Below, in pieces: positions 1 through 9,209 of a stretch of DNA of 64,000 bases. The stretch covers positions 988,001 to 1,052,000 of the forward strand of contig JBANSL010000009.1 in the NCBI GenBank assembly GCA_037127255.1, in the 5' to 3' direction. Source of the DNA: Persicaria tinctoria (lineage: Eukaryota; Streptophyta; Magnoliopsida; Caryophyllales; Polygonaceae). Numbering within the stretch: position 1 is the stretch's first letter; every line of letters begins with the position of its first letter. The translations under genes and the position numbers were made by a program. Below the pieces are notes generated by a model that worked only from the letters and a program-made list of their open reading frames with translations, did no database searches and was not told the DNA's origin.

Positions 1-49
1 TTTTTTATTTATTTACATTTTCATACTTGACCATCCTCCTGCAACAACA
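1..49 (+). repeat. 3' tail of an LTR (element A)
   Basis: The first 49 bases match the end of the LTR at 4741-4800, including the TTCATACTTGACCATCCTCC block and the CAACA terminus. A primer-binding-like site follows after three bases. The rest of this LTR lies left of the window. Confidence 0.85.
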
Positions 50-52
50 AAT

Positions 53-70
53 TGACATCGTTGTCGGGGA
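53..70 (+). promoter_or_regulatory. Decayed tRNA-Asp primer-binding site of element A
   Basis: The site reads TGACATCGTTGTCGGGGA, where the intact sites in this window read TGGCGCCGTTGCCGGGGA. That intact sequence is complementary to the 3' end of plant tRNA-Asp(GTC). All four differences are C-to-T or G-to-A transitions, the signature of deaminated methylcytosine in a silenced element. Confidence 0.85.
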
Positions 71-169
71 AGCCATCAATTGTGCCCTTTTTAGTTCTAT
101 TTCTTTTCTTTATATTTGTTTTTATTTTTAGTTCCTTTTTACTCGCTTTTTTTTTTGCTTTTCAGGTGC

Positions 170-1705
170 ATGCGAAGAACTGATCGAACGCCTATAGACC
201 ATATTCTCGATCCTGAGCGATTTTTCCACCTTCAGCAAAGGCTTAGGAAGAGACATGTGTCAACATCCGACAACGAGAATGCGGTCCCGCTCACACCTGC
301 ACAGGAGCTTGAGCAACTCCGCCAACAAATTGAGGCACTCACCACCATAGAAGCTGAACACGCCCGACGAGAGGCGGAATATGCACATAATCAACAATGG
401 TGGGAGACAAGGGTAGATCGCCAGATCAACGCGAGAAGGGAACTTGAGGAGCGGGTTGGGTACATCCCAGCCAATGCAAAGGAGTGTCCGCATCCTACTC
501 TGGAAGTTCTAGAACCAGCGATCATTCTTCCTGCTATTAACTTTGAAATTCATCCTTCTTTTATTACTGAAATTAGGAGTAAATTTAGGGAAAAAATTAA
601 TGAATGTCCTTTAGAGGATGTCACCACTTTTATAGACTTATGCGAAGCTATAGCTGATGGTGCTAATCTTGAATACTTAAAACTAAAGGCTTTTCGTTGG
701 TCCCTTGCAGGAATAGCCCAACAATGGCTGGAACGATTGCCTGCGGGATCAATTCGCACTTGGAACGAGCTACATGACCTGTTCCTCAACAAGTTCTTTC
801 CTCCTACAAAGACAGCTGCCTTCAGACAATAGATCCCAGCTTACAGACAAAAGTCAGGAGAACCACTAGCACAAGTCTGGGAGCGCTACAAGAGGCTTCC
901 GAAATCCTGTCCTACTCATGGCCAGCCACCCTACGTCATCCAGGAGATCATCTTCAACTGCCTGGATGCAACTACTAAGGATCGGATCAACAAATACACC
1001 AACTATAAGTATCTTGGATACACTCCACGTCGAGCATGGGAGGTATTTGAGACACTGGCCAACTACGACAACACATATGAGACTTCTGCGGCCGCTTTTG
1101 ACGAAACGTATGAAAGGCCTGCCCCATCTATGTCGTTGTATGTGTCACCTAAGGAAGTTGATCTAGACGTCAGGGAGCAGTTCCATAACGATCAGGTATG
1201 TCGCCTTACCAAACACGCTAAATTCCTCTCTAACGATAAACCTTGTTTGGAATGTGGGTCTGTGAGGCACAACACTACTACGTGCCCACACGCCGATCAA
1301 GTACATCAAGAAGAGACCCACGAAGAGGTAAGATATGCGGGGGGACACTACTCGGGGCCACACCATAATCGGAACGGGAGCTACTATCGCTAGCCCCAAC
1401 ATCAGAATCCCCCTCCCTACAGAGCACCTGGTCACCCTGATAGAGAAGGTAAGAGGGATGGCCGGTAGACCATTCTGGAAGAAATGCGGAGGAACCATTC
1501 AGACACCTCTAGGCTTGGGGAAATCGATATTTGGAGAAAATCAATTGACACGCAGATTGGCCAGTTGGCAGCATCCGTCCCCAGACAATTAGGTACACTC
1601 CCTAGAACCTCTGAACATAACCCTACGGGTAAATCTACTGGACAGGTGGCTGCCATGAACCTAAGGAGAGGGCAACAGATGCAAATGCCGGAGCAAACGA
1701 CATAG
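170..1705 (+). pseudogene. gag: Decayed gag of element A (Athila-like gypsy)
   Basis: Gag forms the particle that packages retrotransposon RNA. The reading starts at ATG 170 (MRRTDRTP), the position equivalent to B's ATG 4884. A Retrotrans_gag core is visible (FRWSLAGIAQQWLERL, then LFLNKFFPPTKTA). The same frame stops at 830-832, where B has a lysine codon. It resumes through a CCHC zinc knuckle (CLECGSVRHNTTTC, Cx2Cx4Hx4C) near 1240-1290, and stops again at 1391-1393 and 1703-1705. Gene order and frame match B, so this is an older relative with nonsense mutations. ORFs on the other strand here are shadows. Confidence 0.9.
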
Positions 1706-1719
1706 GAAACGGCAGCTGG

Positions 1720-1905
1720 AGACCAGTCGATATCCACCAACCCAGTCGATATCGACCAGTCCCAGTCGATATCGACCACCCACAAGTCGAAATCGACCCG
1801 AATCCTCAGCAAATCCCGAGGCCAGCAGATCAACTCGATATCGACCAGACACAAGTCGATATCGACCAAGCACCAGTCGATTTCGACCATCCCCACTCGA
1901 CATTA
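1720..1905 (+). repeat. TCGATATCGA motif array in element A
   Basis: About nine copies of TCGA-NN-TCGA are spaced 15-30 bp apart, nearly all of the self-complementary TCGATATCGA type. The array lies between gag and protease, where B carries TCGAGATCGA or TCGATCTCGA copies instead. Each unit has two CpGs six bases apart. Confidence 0.85.
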
Positions 1906-2147
1906 GCACCTCCGCTGAAGAAAAAGCTGCCTTTTCCGACGAAATCTCCAAAGGATCCAGCAGAGAAGAAGTTTCAACGTTTCATCAAGATGCTTCAAAG
2001 GCTCAATGTCACAATACCCTTCACAGAAGCTTTTAATGAAATGTATCCTATGTCAAGTTCCTAAAGGAGATTCTGAGCAAAAAACGGTCAATGGCTGAGA
2101 TCGCAGAGGAGTGCAGCCAGATGGATGTACTATAGAAAAGGCCAGTT

Positions 2148-2803
2148 CCAGGTAAGTTTGCTATAACCATTGGATTTGGTGAATATTGATTTAATGCTTT
2201 AATTGATCTTGGAGCCAGTGTGAGTATAATGCATCTATCAATATGGTCCAAGATTAAGATAGGTGCCCTAGAGCCTGTGGATGCAAAGCTATACATGGCG
2301 AACAACACGGTGGTCATCCCAAGAGGCATGGTGGACAATGTGCCAGTGCAAGTAGGTAAGTTCTTCGTCCTTGCTGATTTCTTAGTAATTGATATGGCGG
2401 AGGGCCCCTCTTGTCCAATTATTCTAGGAAGGCCTTTCTTGGCGACGGTGGATGCCAACATAAGTGTAAGAAAGGGAGTGCTCATTTTCAACATCAGCGA
2501 TGAGGTAATTGAGTATTCCTTTAATAAAACCGAAAGACATACAAGTCCCATGGAAGAGGTAAAGTCCATATCAGCTGGATACATTACTTGCGGGGACCCT
2601 AAGGTAAGAAACATGACTCCCGAATAGCTGGAAAAGAGGGATATGGAAGTCCAGGTGGAAGAGATCATGGCCATCCTGAACGAAGAACATGAGAATCCAC
2701 TGGACATAGACCAAGGTACGTCGATTTGGACTAACTATTTTTCGGATGCTTTGTCATGTCTTAATTGTGGGGTCAAAATCGACCAGAAGAAATCGATGGA
2801 GCC
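2148..2803 (+). pseudogene. Aspartic protease remnant of element A
   Basis: Gypsy aspartic protease cleaves the Gag-Pol polyprotein. The active-site segment IDLGASVSIM and the distal IILGRPFLAT are readable, with an open stretch at 2220-2627 that ends in a nonsense codon (B has glutamate there). The frame differs from that of gag, so there is at least one frameshift between 1705 and 2160. DLGAS in place of DTG/DSG is typical of Athila-type proteases. Similarity to B ends near 2800, where the sequence jumps into an LTR without any polypurine tract. The 3' part of A is therefore deleted. Confidence 0.85.
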
Positions 2804-2984
2804 AGAACCTTTGTAATTTATGTTTATTTGCCAAATTATGGAATCTACACCAGTTTCTGTTTAGTTTCGCAGAATTCGAGGCATTTTACAGCAATTCTAA
2901 GGAAGGTTAGAAAAGCTCGGAAAACAGCTACAGAAGTCCAAGGTCAAAGAAGCAGCGGAACCAGTCGAATCAATCTGAGAGCCA

Positions 2985-3475
2985 AGGTTACTCGATCTCG
3001 GGTGGACCTTACTCGATCTCGATGATCATGTCCGAGCACATCCTTGTCGACTAAGAGCATTGTCGAGAGCCAGACCAACCCAGCTCCGGAACCCAACTCG
3101 ATCTCGACAAGACCTAGTCGAGATCGACGAAGCCCAGTGCCACACCCGGAGTCGACGAGGAAATGAGCTGACCGAGAAGCCGAGGACGAGGATGCCGAGC
3201 AACCCTAGTCGATCTCGATAAGACCTAGTCGAGATCGACGAGCCACCCAGCGCATGTCCGAGTCCATGGCGAGAAGAAGCTGCTCGACCACACAAGACCA
3301 AACCCCTAGTCGACCTCGAGGAACCCTAGTCGAGATCGACGAGCGCCAGGAACCCAGATCCGAGTCTGTCGAGAAAGTTAGCCGAGAAAGTCTAGTCGAC
3401 GAAAAATCCTAGTCGAGGTCGACGAGCGCTTGTCGATATCGAGTAGACCAGATTCCAGAAACGCGTCGACGTGAG
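2985..3475 (+). repeat. TCGA-NN-TCGA array, U3 part of B 5' LTR
   Basis: Many copies of TCGAGATCGA, TCGATCTCGA and near variants sit 15-40 bp apart, often within CTAGTCGAGATCGACGAG. The array ends about 250 bp upstream of the TATA box. The same block occurs in the 3' LTR (9796-10102 joined to 16690-17110) and in the solo LTR at 53676-55812. Confidence 0.85.
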
Positions 3476-3724
3476 CTGTCTGAGTAGAGCTGGGATTACT
3501 TGGGCACGAAGGAAGACAGTTTGACCGAGATTCTATCCGATTCTATCAAAATCTATCTATGGAATGAAGATCTATCAAGACATGAAGATCTACCTAGTTT
3601 AGATTTATCTTTTTTTTTTAAAGATTTATTTCCCTTAAGCATTTTATTTATCATTAAGCATTTTAGATATAATTTTAGATATAGATAGAAGATTTCTATC
3701 CTTGATTATCAAGGATTAGAAGGC

Positions 3725-3732
3725 TATAAATA
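3725..3732 (+). promoter_or_regulatory. LTR TATA box (TATAAATA), B 5' LTR
   Basis: TATAAATA sits in the conserved GGCTATAAATAAAGCCCTAGGG context found in every B-family LTR here. It is the only strong TATA box in the LTR and marks the likely Pol II promoter. AATAAA overlaps it. Confidence 0.7.
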
Positions 3733-4359
3733 AAGCCCTAGGGAGTGGTTTTTCATACATTCCAATTCACACACAATTCAATTCCAGTAGAGAAGTTTAG
3801 GAGTTTTTAAGGTTTTTAAGGTTTTGGCTTTCTACGAAAGTTGATTGCCAGGATTGTAAAGGCTTTGAATATAGTTAATGCAAGTTATTTCTTTTTATAC
3901 ATCAATGTAAGCTATTGCGATGAGGCGTGAGTAGTCCACCCACTTCTGGGGCAGGGGTGAGCCCGATGGTGGCCATGTAAGGCGATGCGGTATAAAGGTC
4001 AGATTTTGTTATGCAATTCGTCTTCTATCCCTATGAGCATGATTATTTTGCGAGACTTGAAGGTGATCCTTGTTTGTATTATTGAAGCGAAAGTGATCTT
4101 AATGCAACTTGGATTAATTATGTGAAAAGGGTTAGTAACAATTAGGGTTTATGCAAAAGCCTCTATATTCTTATTTGTTAATAACGAAAGTTATTTGATG
4201 AAAAGCATGATCTTTTTTGCCTTTATGTATTACTTTCCATGGTTATCGTTGTGGCGTTGATACCCTGGTCTTGGAAGTCTTTTATATATTGAATTTATTT
4301 CGTTAGAAATCTGAGTTTTTGGTTCGAAATTTGCAATTTAAATTTTCTGTCTTTCTAGT

Positions 4360-4515
4360 CGATACAGAGTAGTCCTCGTCGAGATCGAGTAGGTTGTAGT
4401 CGATCTCGAGTACGGTTTGTCTAGGTCGAGTTGAGTTTTCTGCTGTTGTTGTCGATTTCCAATTTCTGTCTTCACTGCCTTCGTCGATCTCGAGTGCCTT
4501 CTTGTCGAGATCAAG
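4360..4515 (+). repeat. TCGA-NN-TCGA array, R/U5 part of B 5' LTR
   Basis: A second cluster lies downstream of the promoter: GTCGAGATCGAGTAGG, GTCGATCTCGAGTACGG and similar. It would be part of the transcript. The 3' LTR has the same cluster at 18020-18180. Confidence 0.8.
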
Positions 4516-4804
4516 TAGCCTTCTGTCTTTTGCTTTGTTCTTTACTTTCTTTTGATATTTTCTATCTTTGATTTTGTTTCTGTTTTGCTTTTTCTTTTCT
4601 ACTTTTATTTCTGTCTTTCTGCTGCTGTTGTGAGAATTTACAGCTACCTGAGAACTGCTGACGTGCTTCCTCGTGGATTCGATCCTGACAACCTTCTACT
4701 ACAACGGGAGGAAGTCTTGTATTTATTTGCTGAGACAGGGAAGTCAGTCTGATCTATACTTTATATTTATTTCATACTTGACCATCCTCCTGCAACAACA
4801 AAAT

Positions 4805-4822
4805 TGGCGCCGTTGCCGGGGA
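4805..4822 (+). promoter_or_regulatory. Primer-binding site, tRNA-Asp type, element B
   Basis: TGGCGCCGTTGCCGGGGA is an 18-nt exact complement of the 3' end of plant tRNA-Asp(GTC), four bases after the LTR end. Athila-type gypsy elements use this primer. Confidence 0.93.
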
Positions 4823-4883
4823 AGCTATCATTCGCGCCTTAGGTAGTCAGATCTCACTTTTTCTTTGAGTTAATTGCAGGTGT

Positions 4884-5591
4884 ATGCGACGTTTTGGTCA
4901 AACACCTGAGTTTGACGCCTTAGACGAACCAGAACGCCCTTTTCACATCAGAGCTAAACTACAAAGAGCCATGTCGGCTGCGGAGATACAGGAACAGCTG
5001 ATCGCAAGGCTCACGAGGGATCTAGCCGCCAGAGATGCTGCTCTCGCCACTGAGAAAGCAGCAAGGGAACAAGAAGCTGAACGTGCAAGGCAGCTGGCAA
5101 ATGAGCTTGCCCTCTACCCAACAACTACAGAGGATTATATGCACCCGACTCTCATCGTGCCTGAATCGGTCATTCTAATCCCTGAAAACAACTATGAAAT
5201 TCGCACTCAATTCCTTAGTGAAATTAAAAATCATGCATTTCCTGGTAGATTTAATGAACGCCCATTACGCCACATTACCAACTTTACTGACATGTGTCGT
5301 ACTCTTTCTGAAGGTACCACCCTGGAGTACATCCTGATGAAAGCTTTCCGTTGGTCTCTGGATGGGCCTGCACTGAAATGGTTAGAAGGGCTGAAACCAC
5401 GATCTCTCACGACTTGGGCTCAGGTGAAGCAGGAATTTCTGAATAAGTTCTTTCCTCCTGCAAAGACTGCACTCCTGCGCCAAAAGATCACATCTTTCAA
5501 ACATCAGCCTGGGGAGACACTAGCAAAGGCGTGGGAATGCTATAAGGAGCTGCTGCAATCCTGCCCCACACATGGACAGAACCCTGCATAG
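4884..5591 (+). CDS. gag: Gag N-terminal and core region, element B
   Basis: Structural Gag of an Athila-like gypsy element; it would form cytoplasmic RNA-packaging particles. ATG 4884 (MRRFGQTP) is 61 nt after the primer-binding site and is conserved with A. Residues about 30-75 are charged and helix-prone (coiled-coil-like). The Retrotrans_gag core covers about residues 90-215, with FRWSLDGPALKWLEGL and EFLNKFFPPAKTALLRQ readable. The stop at 5589-5591 is not the natural end: compared with A, one base is missing just upstream, and the Gag reading continues in the next frame at 5592-5833. This copy would make only a truncated Gag lacking the zinc knuckle. Confidence 0.88.
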   Translation: MRRFGQTPEFDALDEPERPFHIRAKLQRAMSAAEIQEQLIARLTRDLAARDAALATEKAAREQEAERARQLANELALYPTTTEDYMHPTLIVPESVILIPENNYEIRTQFLSEIKNHAFPGRFNERPLRHITNFTDMCRTLSEGTTLEYILMKAFRWSLDGPALKWLEGLKPRSLTTWAQVKQEFLNKFFPPAKTALLRQKITSFKHQPGETLAKAWECYKELLQSCPTHGQNPA

Positions 5592-5833
5592 TTCAGGAGA
5601 TCTTCTTCAACTCTCTCGACTTGGCTGCAAAGGACAGAATCAACACATATACTCACTATGAGTATCTGACAATGCCGCCTCCTAATGCATGGGCTGCTCT
5701 AGACAAGCTGACCAACTATGACAACAAGTATGGGACTCCAGTCAACTATGAGGAGAACCCCTACGCCAGGCCAGCACCATCCATGCCCTTATATGAGCCC
5801 CCTAAGGAGATTGATCCAGATTTTAGGGAGTAG
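5592..5833 (+). pseudogene. gag: Gag C-terminal part displaced by frameshift, element B
   Basis: The continuation of Gag lies in frame 2 (INTYTHYEYLTMPPPNAW, then PSMPLYEPPKEIDPDF) after a 1-bp deletion near 5585. It ends in TAG at 5831-5833; element A has CAG there, so this is a simple C-to-T nonsense change. The same frame resumes after the stop with the zinc knuckle. Two lesions separate this copy from a full Gag-protease polyprotein. I see no sign that either is a programmed recoding site. Confidence 0.85.
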
Positions 5834-8314
5834 TACTACAGAGATCGGAATAAGAAGCTCCTCAAACAAGTAAAGTACCTTTCTGTTAACCAGCCGTGTA
5901 TTGAATGCGGATCACAGAGGCACACCACTACTGAGTGCCCACACACAGAGCAAGTGAGGCTGGCAGAATACCATGAAGAGGCAGCTTACGCAGGGGGTCC
6001 CAATCGCTACATGGGAGACCAAAGGTTTCAGCAACCACAATGGAACCAAGGTGTCCCTAGGAACCCCCCGCCCTACAGAGCTCCAGATTATCCGGAAAGG
6101 GACCAAAAAAAGGATGATATACAGACAGTCCTAGAGGAAATACGGAGGAACCACTCAGAAACTAGGCAATCCTTCAACTCCGTCTATACTCAGATGCAAG
6201 GTGTCAACTCTAGGCTTGGGGAAATTGATATATGGCGAAAATCAGTTGATACACAGATTGGTCAGCTAGCGGCAGGAATCCCGAAACAGTCAGGTGCACT
6301 CCCTGGATCTTCAGAACCAAACCCTAAGGGAAAGACTGGACACATCGCTGCTGTAAAACTAAGAAGCGGGCATCAACTGCAAGAGCCAGAGGTCGGAAAG
6401 CAGCAGAACAAAGAGGAACAGCAAGTCGACATCGACAACACTGTAGTCGATCTCGAGGAGGGCCTCGTCGATCTCGAGGAGAAACTTCAGAAACCTTCAT
6501 CGAACAACAACTCGACTGCACCCAACTTGGTCGAGATCGACAAGACCCAAGTCGATGTCGAGCAGCCTGCAGCACCTCCGACGTCTGTTCTGGCTCGGAA
6601 TCAGAAAAAGAAGCTGCCTTTCCCCACAAAATCTCCAAAGGACCCGGTAGAAAAGAAATTTCAGCGCTTCATCAAGATGCTTCAGAAACTCAACGTCACC
6701 ATCCCCGTCACAGAAGCTCTCAATGAAATGCCTTCATATGTCAAGTTCCTGAAGGAGATTCTGAGCAAAAAGCGATCGATGGCTGAAATCACAGAGGAGT
6801 GCAGCCATTTGGACATACTGGAGAAGAGGCCGGATCCAGGTAAGTTTGCTATAACTATTGGATTTGGTCCATACAAAATTAATGCCTTATGTGATCTTGG
6901 AGCTAGTGTGAGTATAATGCCTTTAACAATTTGGTCCAAGATTAAGATAGGTGCCCTAGAGCCTGTGGATGCTAGGCTTTACATGTCCAACAACACGGTG
7001 GTCATTCCAACCAGCATGGTGGACAATGTACTAGTACAAGTAGGTAAATTCTTTGTCCCTGCTGATTTCTTAGTTGTTGATATGCAAGAAGATCCTGCTT
7101 GTCCAATTATTTTAGGGAGACCCTTCTTGGCGACGGTGGATGCTAATATAAGCGTAAGGAAAGGAGTGCTCACCTTCAACATCAGCGATGAGGTAATTGA
7201 GTATTCCTTTAATAAAACTGAAAGGCATACAGGTCCAATGGAAGAGGTCAAATCTATCTCAGCTGGCTATATTACCTGCGGGGAACCCAAGGTCAGAAAT
7301 ATGACCCCTGAGGAGCTGGAAAAGAGGGACATGGAGGCCCAGGTGGAGGAGATCATGGCAATCCTAAAGGAGGACGTAGAAAATCCAATCGACACAAACC
7401 AAGGTACGTCGTTATGGATTAATTATTTTTCGGATGCCTTGACAGGAACTCAGTATGGGGTCAAGATCAACCAAGACTCCTCGACATCGAGGACCCTAGT
7501 CGACCTCGACCAAAAACAGAAACCTCCATCAGCACCAGCATCGATGAGCAGCAACCCCGAAAAGCCAGGCTCATCGAGATCGAGTAGCCTTGTCGAGATC
7601 GACAAGACTTGCCCTAGATCGACTTCGCCGTCTTTGACACAGGAACCACCAGACGGCCCAGGCTCCTTGATCTCGACTAGGCTTGTCGAGATCGACCACC
7701 ACTCTGCCGACTCGACTCCGTCTCCCTCGACACAGAAACCACCAGACGAACCAGGCTCCTCGATCTTGACCAGGCTTGTCGAGATCGACTACCACCCGGC
7801 TCCACCAGACCCTGTCTCCTCGACGATGAAGCCACCAGAGGTAGAACCCTACTCGAGATCGAGTAGGCCACTCGAGGTTGACAAGCCATGCCCTTCATCG
7901 ACTTCTGCATCTGCGAGTAGACCACCACCAGAACCAGCATCCTTGTCGAGATCGACTAGCCCTAGTCGAGATCGACCAAACACCGTGGTTCCCGATTCCG
8001 TCTCTGCAAAGGTAAGCCAAGGTATGGATCTTTCTTCTCATATTTCCATTAAAGATCTATCTATACATGGGAGAGGTTTGCCTTGGCATGTGCGCTTATG
8101 TAGGATTTCCAATGATGAGCCCAAGGAGTATGAAGTTGGAGATAAGCTCTATGTCTCTAAATCAAAGGATCATTGGTTCCCTAACAAATTCTACAAGAAG
8201 CGGATGGGACCGTTCGTGGTGAACAAGATCCATTCTGGAGGATTGCAGCTGATGGACAAGAATGGAGTCTTATTTGAGGCCCAAGCTACATGGGCCCTGC
8301 AGATGCCACCTTGA
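5834..8314 (+). CDS. Zinc knuckle / protease / integrase C-terminal-like polyprotein, element B
   Basis: An unusual polyprotein, open for about 826 codons after the stop at 5833; the first in-frame alternative start is GTG 5954, giving 786 aa. Domain order, numbered from 5954: a CCHC knuckle just upstream (CIECGSQRHTTTEC); a first array of TCGA-encoded peptides near residues 155-205; aspartic protease with CDLGASVSIM (Asp at about 314) and IILGRPFLAT (about 384); a Pro/Ser-rich stretch with repeated LVEID peptides at about 505-680; and a C-terminal domain at about 728-786 (VGDKLYVSKS, then MGPFVVNKIHSGG) resembling the GPY/F module of gypsy integrases. RT, RNase H and the integrase catalytic core are absent. 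The TGA at 8312-8314 matches the end in elements D and I. Confidence 0.85.
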   Translation, partial: YYRDRNKKLLKQVKYLSVNQPCIECGSQRHTTTECPHTEQVRLAEYHEEAAYAGGPNRYMGDQRFQQPQWNQGVPRNPPPYRAPDYPERDQKKDDIQTVLEEIRRNHSETRQSFNSVYTQMQGVNSRLGEIDIWRKSVDTQIGQLAAGIPKQSGALPGSSEPNPKGKTGHIAAVKLRSGHQLQEPEVGKQQNKEEQQVDIDNTVVDLEEGLVDLEEKLQKPSSNNNSTAPNLVEIDKTQVDVEQPAAPPTSVLARNQKKKLPFPTKSPKDPVEKKFQRFIKMLQKLNVTIPVTEALNEMPSYVKFLKEILSKKRSMAEITEECSHLDILEKRPDPGKFAITIGFGPYKINALCDLGASVSIMPLTIWSKIKIGALEPVDARLYMSNNTVVIPTSMVDNVLVQVGKFFVPADFLVVDMQEDPACPIILGRPFLATVDANISVRKGVLTFNISDEVIEYSFNKTERHTGPMEEVKSISAGYITCGEPKVRNMTPEELEKRDMEAQVEEIMAILKEDVENPIDTNQGTSLWINYFSDALTGTQYGVKINQDSSTSRTLVDLDQKQKPPSAPASMSSNPEKPGSSRSSSLVEIDKTCPRSTSPSLTQEPPDGPGSLISTRLVEIDHHSADSTPSPSTQKPPDEPGSSILTRLVEIDYHPAPPDPVSSTMKPPEVEPYSRSSRPLEVDKPCPSSTSASASRPPPEPASLSRSTSPSRDRPNTVVPDSVSAKVSQGMDLSSHISIKDLSIHGRGLPWHVRLCRISNDEPKEYEVGDKLYVSKSKDHWFPNKFYKKRMGPFVVNKIHSGGLQLMDKNGVLFEAQATWALQMPP
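6424..6560 (+). repeat. In-frame TCGA-NN-TCGA array 1, element B ORF
   Basis: Five motif copies (TCGACATCGA, TCGATCTCGA twice, TCGAGATCGA, TCGATGTCGA) lie inside the open frame between knuckle and protease and encode VDID, VDLE and VEID-type peptides. The array is at the same place as A's array but uses different central bases. Confidence 0.8.
7475..7980 (+). repeat. In-frame TCGA-NN-TCGA array 2, element B ORF
   Basis: About a dozen motif copies lie in the spacer where RT, RNase H and integrase core would be expected. They encode repeated LVEID-type peptides separated by Pro/Ser-rich linkers such as PPDGPGS. Spacing is irregular (15-85 bp), so this is not a simple tandem repeat. Confidence 0.82.
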
Positions 8315-8565
8315 GCATAAATGGAAAGTCAGCCTAGCGACTATAAAATCTAGAGCGTGTACATAGACTTTTAATTTTGGACATTGTTTCGCTTTGGTTT
8401 TGAACACTTTTAGTTTTGTTTTTTGTGGGTATATGTCTTCCATACTTTTCAGGTCCATGGATAGAACCAACCTATATTCAGACTCGGCCCAGGAGGTGCT
8501 TTTATTCGAAATTTAGAGGCCCTGCACACCTGTCTTGTGAGTTTCTTTCTTTACCCTTGTTTTTA

Positions 8566-8610
8566 TACAGTGAGGACACTGTAATGTTTAAGTATGGGGT
8601 GGGGGAAGGG
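8566..8610 (+). promoter_or_regulatory. Internal hairpin plus polypurine-like module, element B
   Basis: TACAGTG-AGGA-CACTGTA is a perfect 7-bp hairpin with an AGGA loop. TTTAAGTATGGGGTGGGGG and AAGGG follow within four bases. The same layout marks the true 3' polypurine tract at 9760-9795. The module sits 250 bp after the ORF and may be a central polypurine tract or an RNA signal. Confidence 0.7.
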
Positions 8611-9209
8611 CTTACTTTATGCATATTTGCCATATTTGACATTATGTGTGCATATTTAAAGTTTATTTCTTATACATGGCTATTTTGGAATTCATTATTG
8701 ATTTATGTGCTTACATGCATGATTTCCAAAATTTAGAAAAATGACCCCCATTGAAAATTTTGATTAATGTCATGGAAGCTTATATTGAACTCGACGATGC
8801 AAAATTAGATTCATTAGAGATATAGCATGAAATTGTATAGTAAAGGGAAGTCACAATGAAGTGCATTATTTCTTGAAAACCATGAAAGGAGGTAAAATTT
8901 GAAATTGCTTTTGACATGTTGCATGATAAGATGATGGAGGACTTTATATTTCCATGTAATGCTCATTGTTTATATTCCTAGCCTTACTTATGCTTATGCA
9001 TTACACAAAAGCCATAATATGCCTTATTTCAAATATTTGCTCCACATGATCTAAATATTTCCATTCTTTACCTTATCCGGGGATTATGTTGAGAATGATG
9101 TTACATTATGGGGATTATCATATGGTGTTTGTGTTGTGATTATTATCATTATTGGAGTTTGGCAAGAATATTTGAAATATATGGAAAATTTAATGAGTGA
9201 AAGAAAATC
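8611..9209 (+). other. 3' noncoding region of element B, first part
   Basis: AT-rich sequence without a supportable ORF. It is strongly shared with C (13541-14125), D (20706-21321) and I (minus, 62671-63290), including AACTCGACGATGCAAAATT and GTCACAATGAAGTGCAT. Conservation across elements with different coding content implies a cis role or shared ancestry. Confidence 0.7.

Larger units (their letters stand above)
2804..4800 (+). repeat. 5' LTR of element B, missing its first ~87 bp
   Basis: The sequence from about 2804 aligns with the B 3' LTR from 9883 onward (shared TTTATGTTTATTTGCC), so about 87 bp of the LTR start are missing at the junction with A. It ends CAACAACA at 4800, just before a perfect primer-binding site. 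It contains TCGA-motif arrays upstream (2985-3475) and downstream (4360-4515) of the TATA box. Small ORFs here, such as 4552-4752, recur only because the LTR recurs and are not supported as genes. Confidence 0.85.

Noticed and set aside
4552..4752. 66-aa hydrophobic ORF recurring at 18210 and 28418
   Set aside because: Lies at the R/U5 end of B-family LTRs and recurs with them. It starts variably and lies where the LTR is noncoding in other copies.
5585..5833. Frameshift and TAG in B as possible programmed recoding between Gag and protease
   Set aside because: Element A has neither lesion at these positions, and there is no slippery heptamer or readthrough context. Simple mutations are enough.
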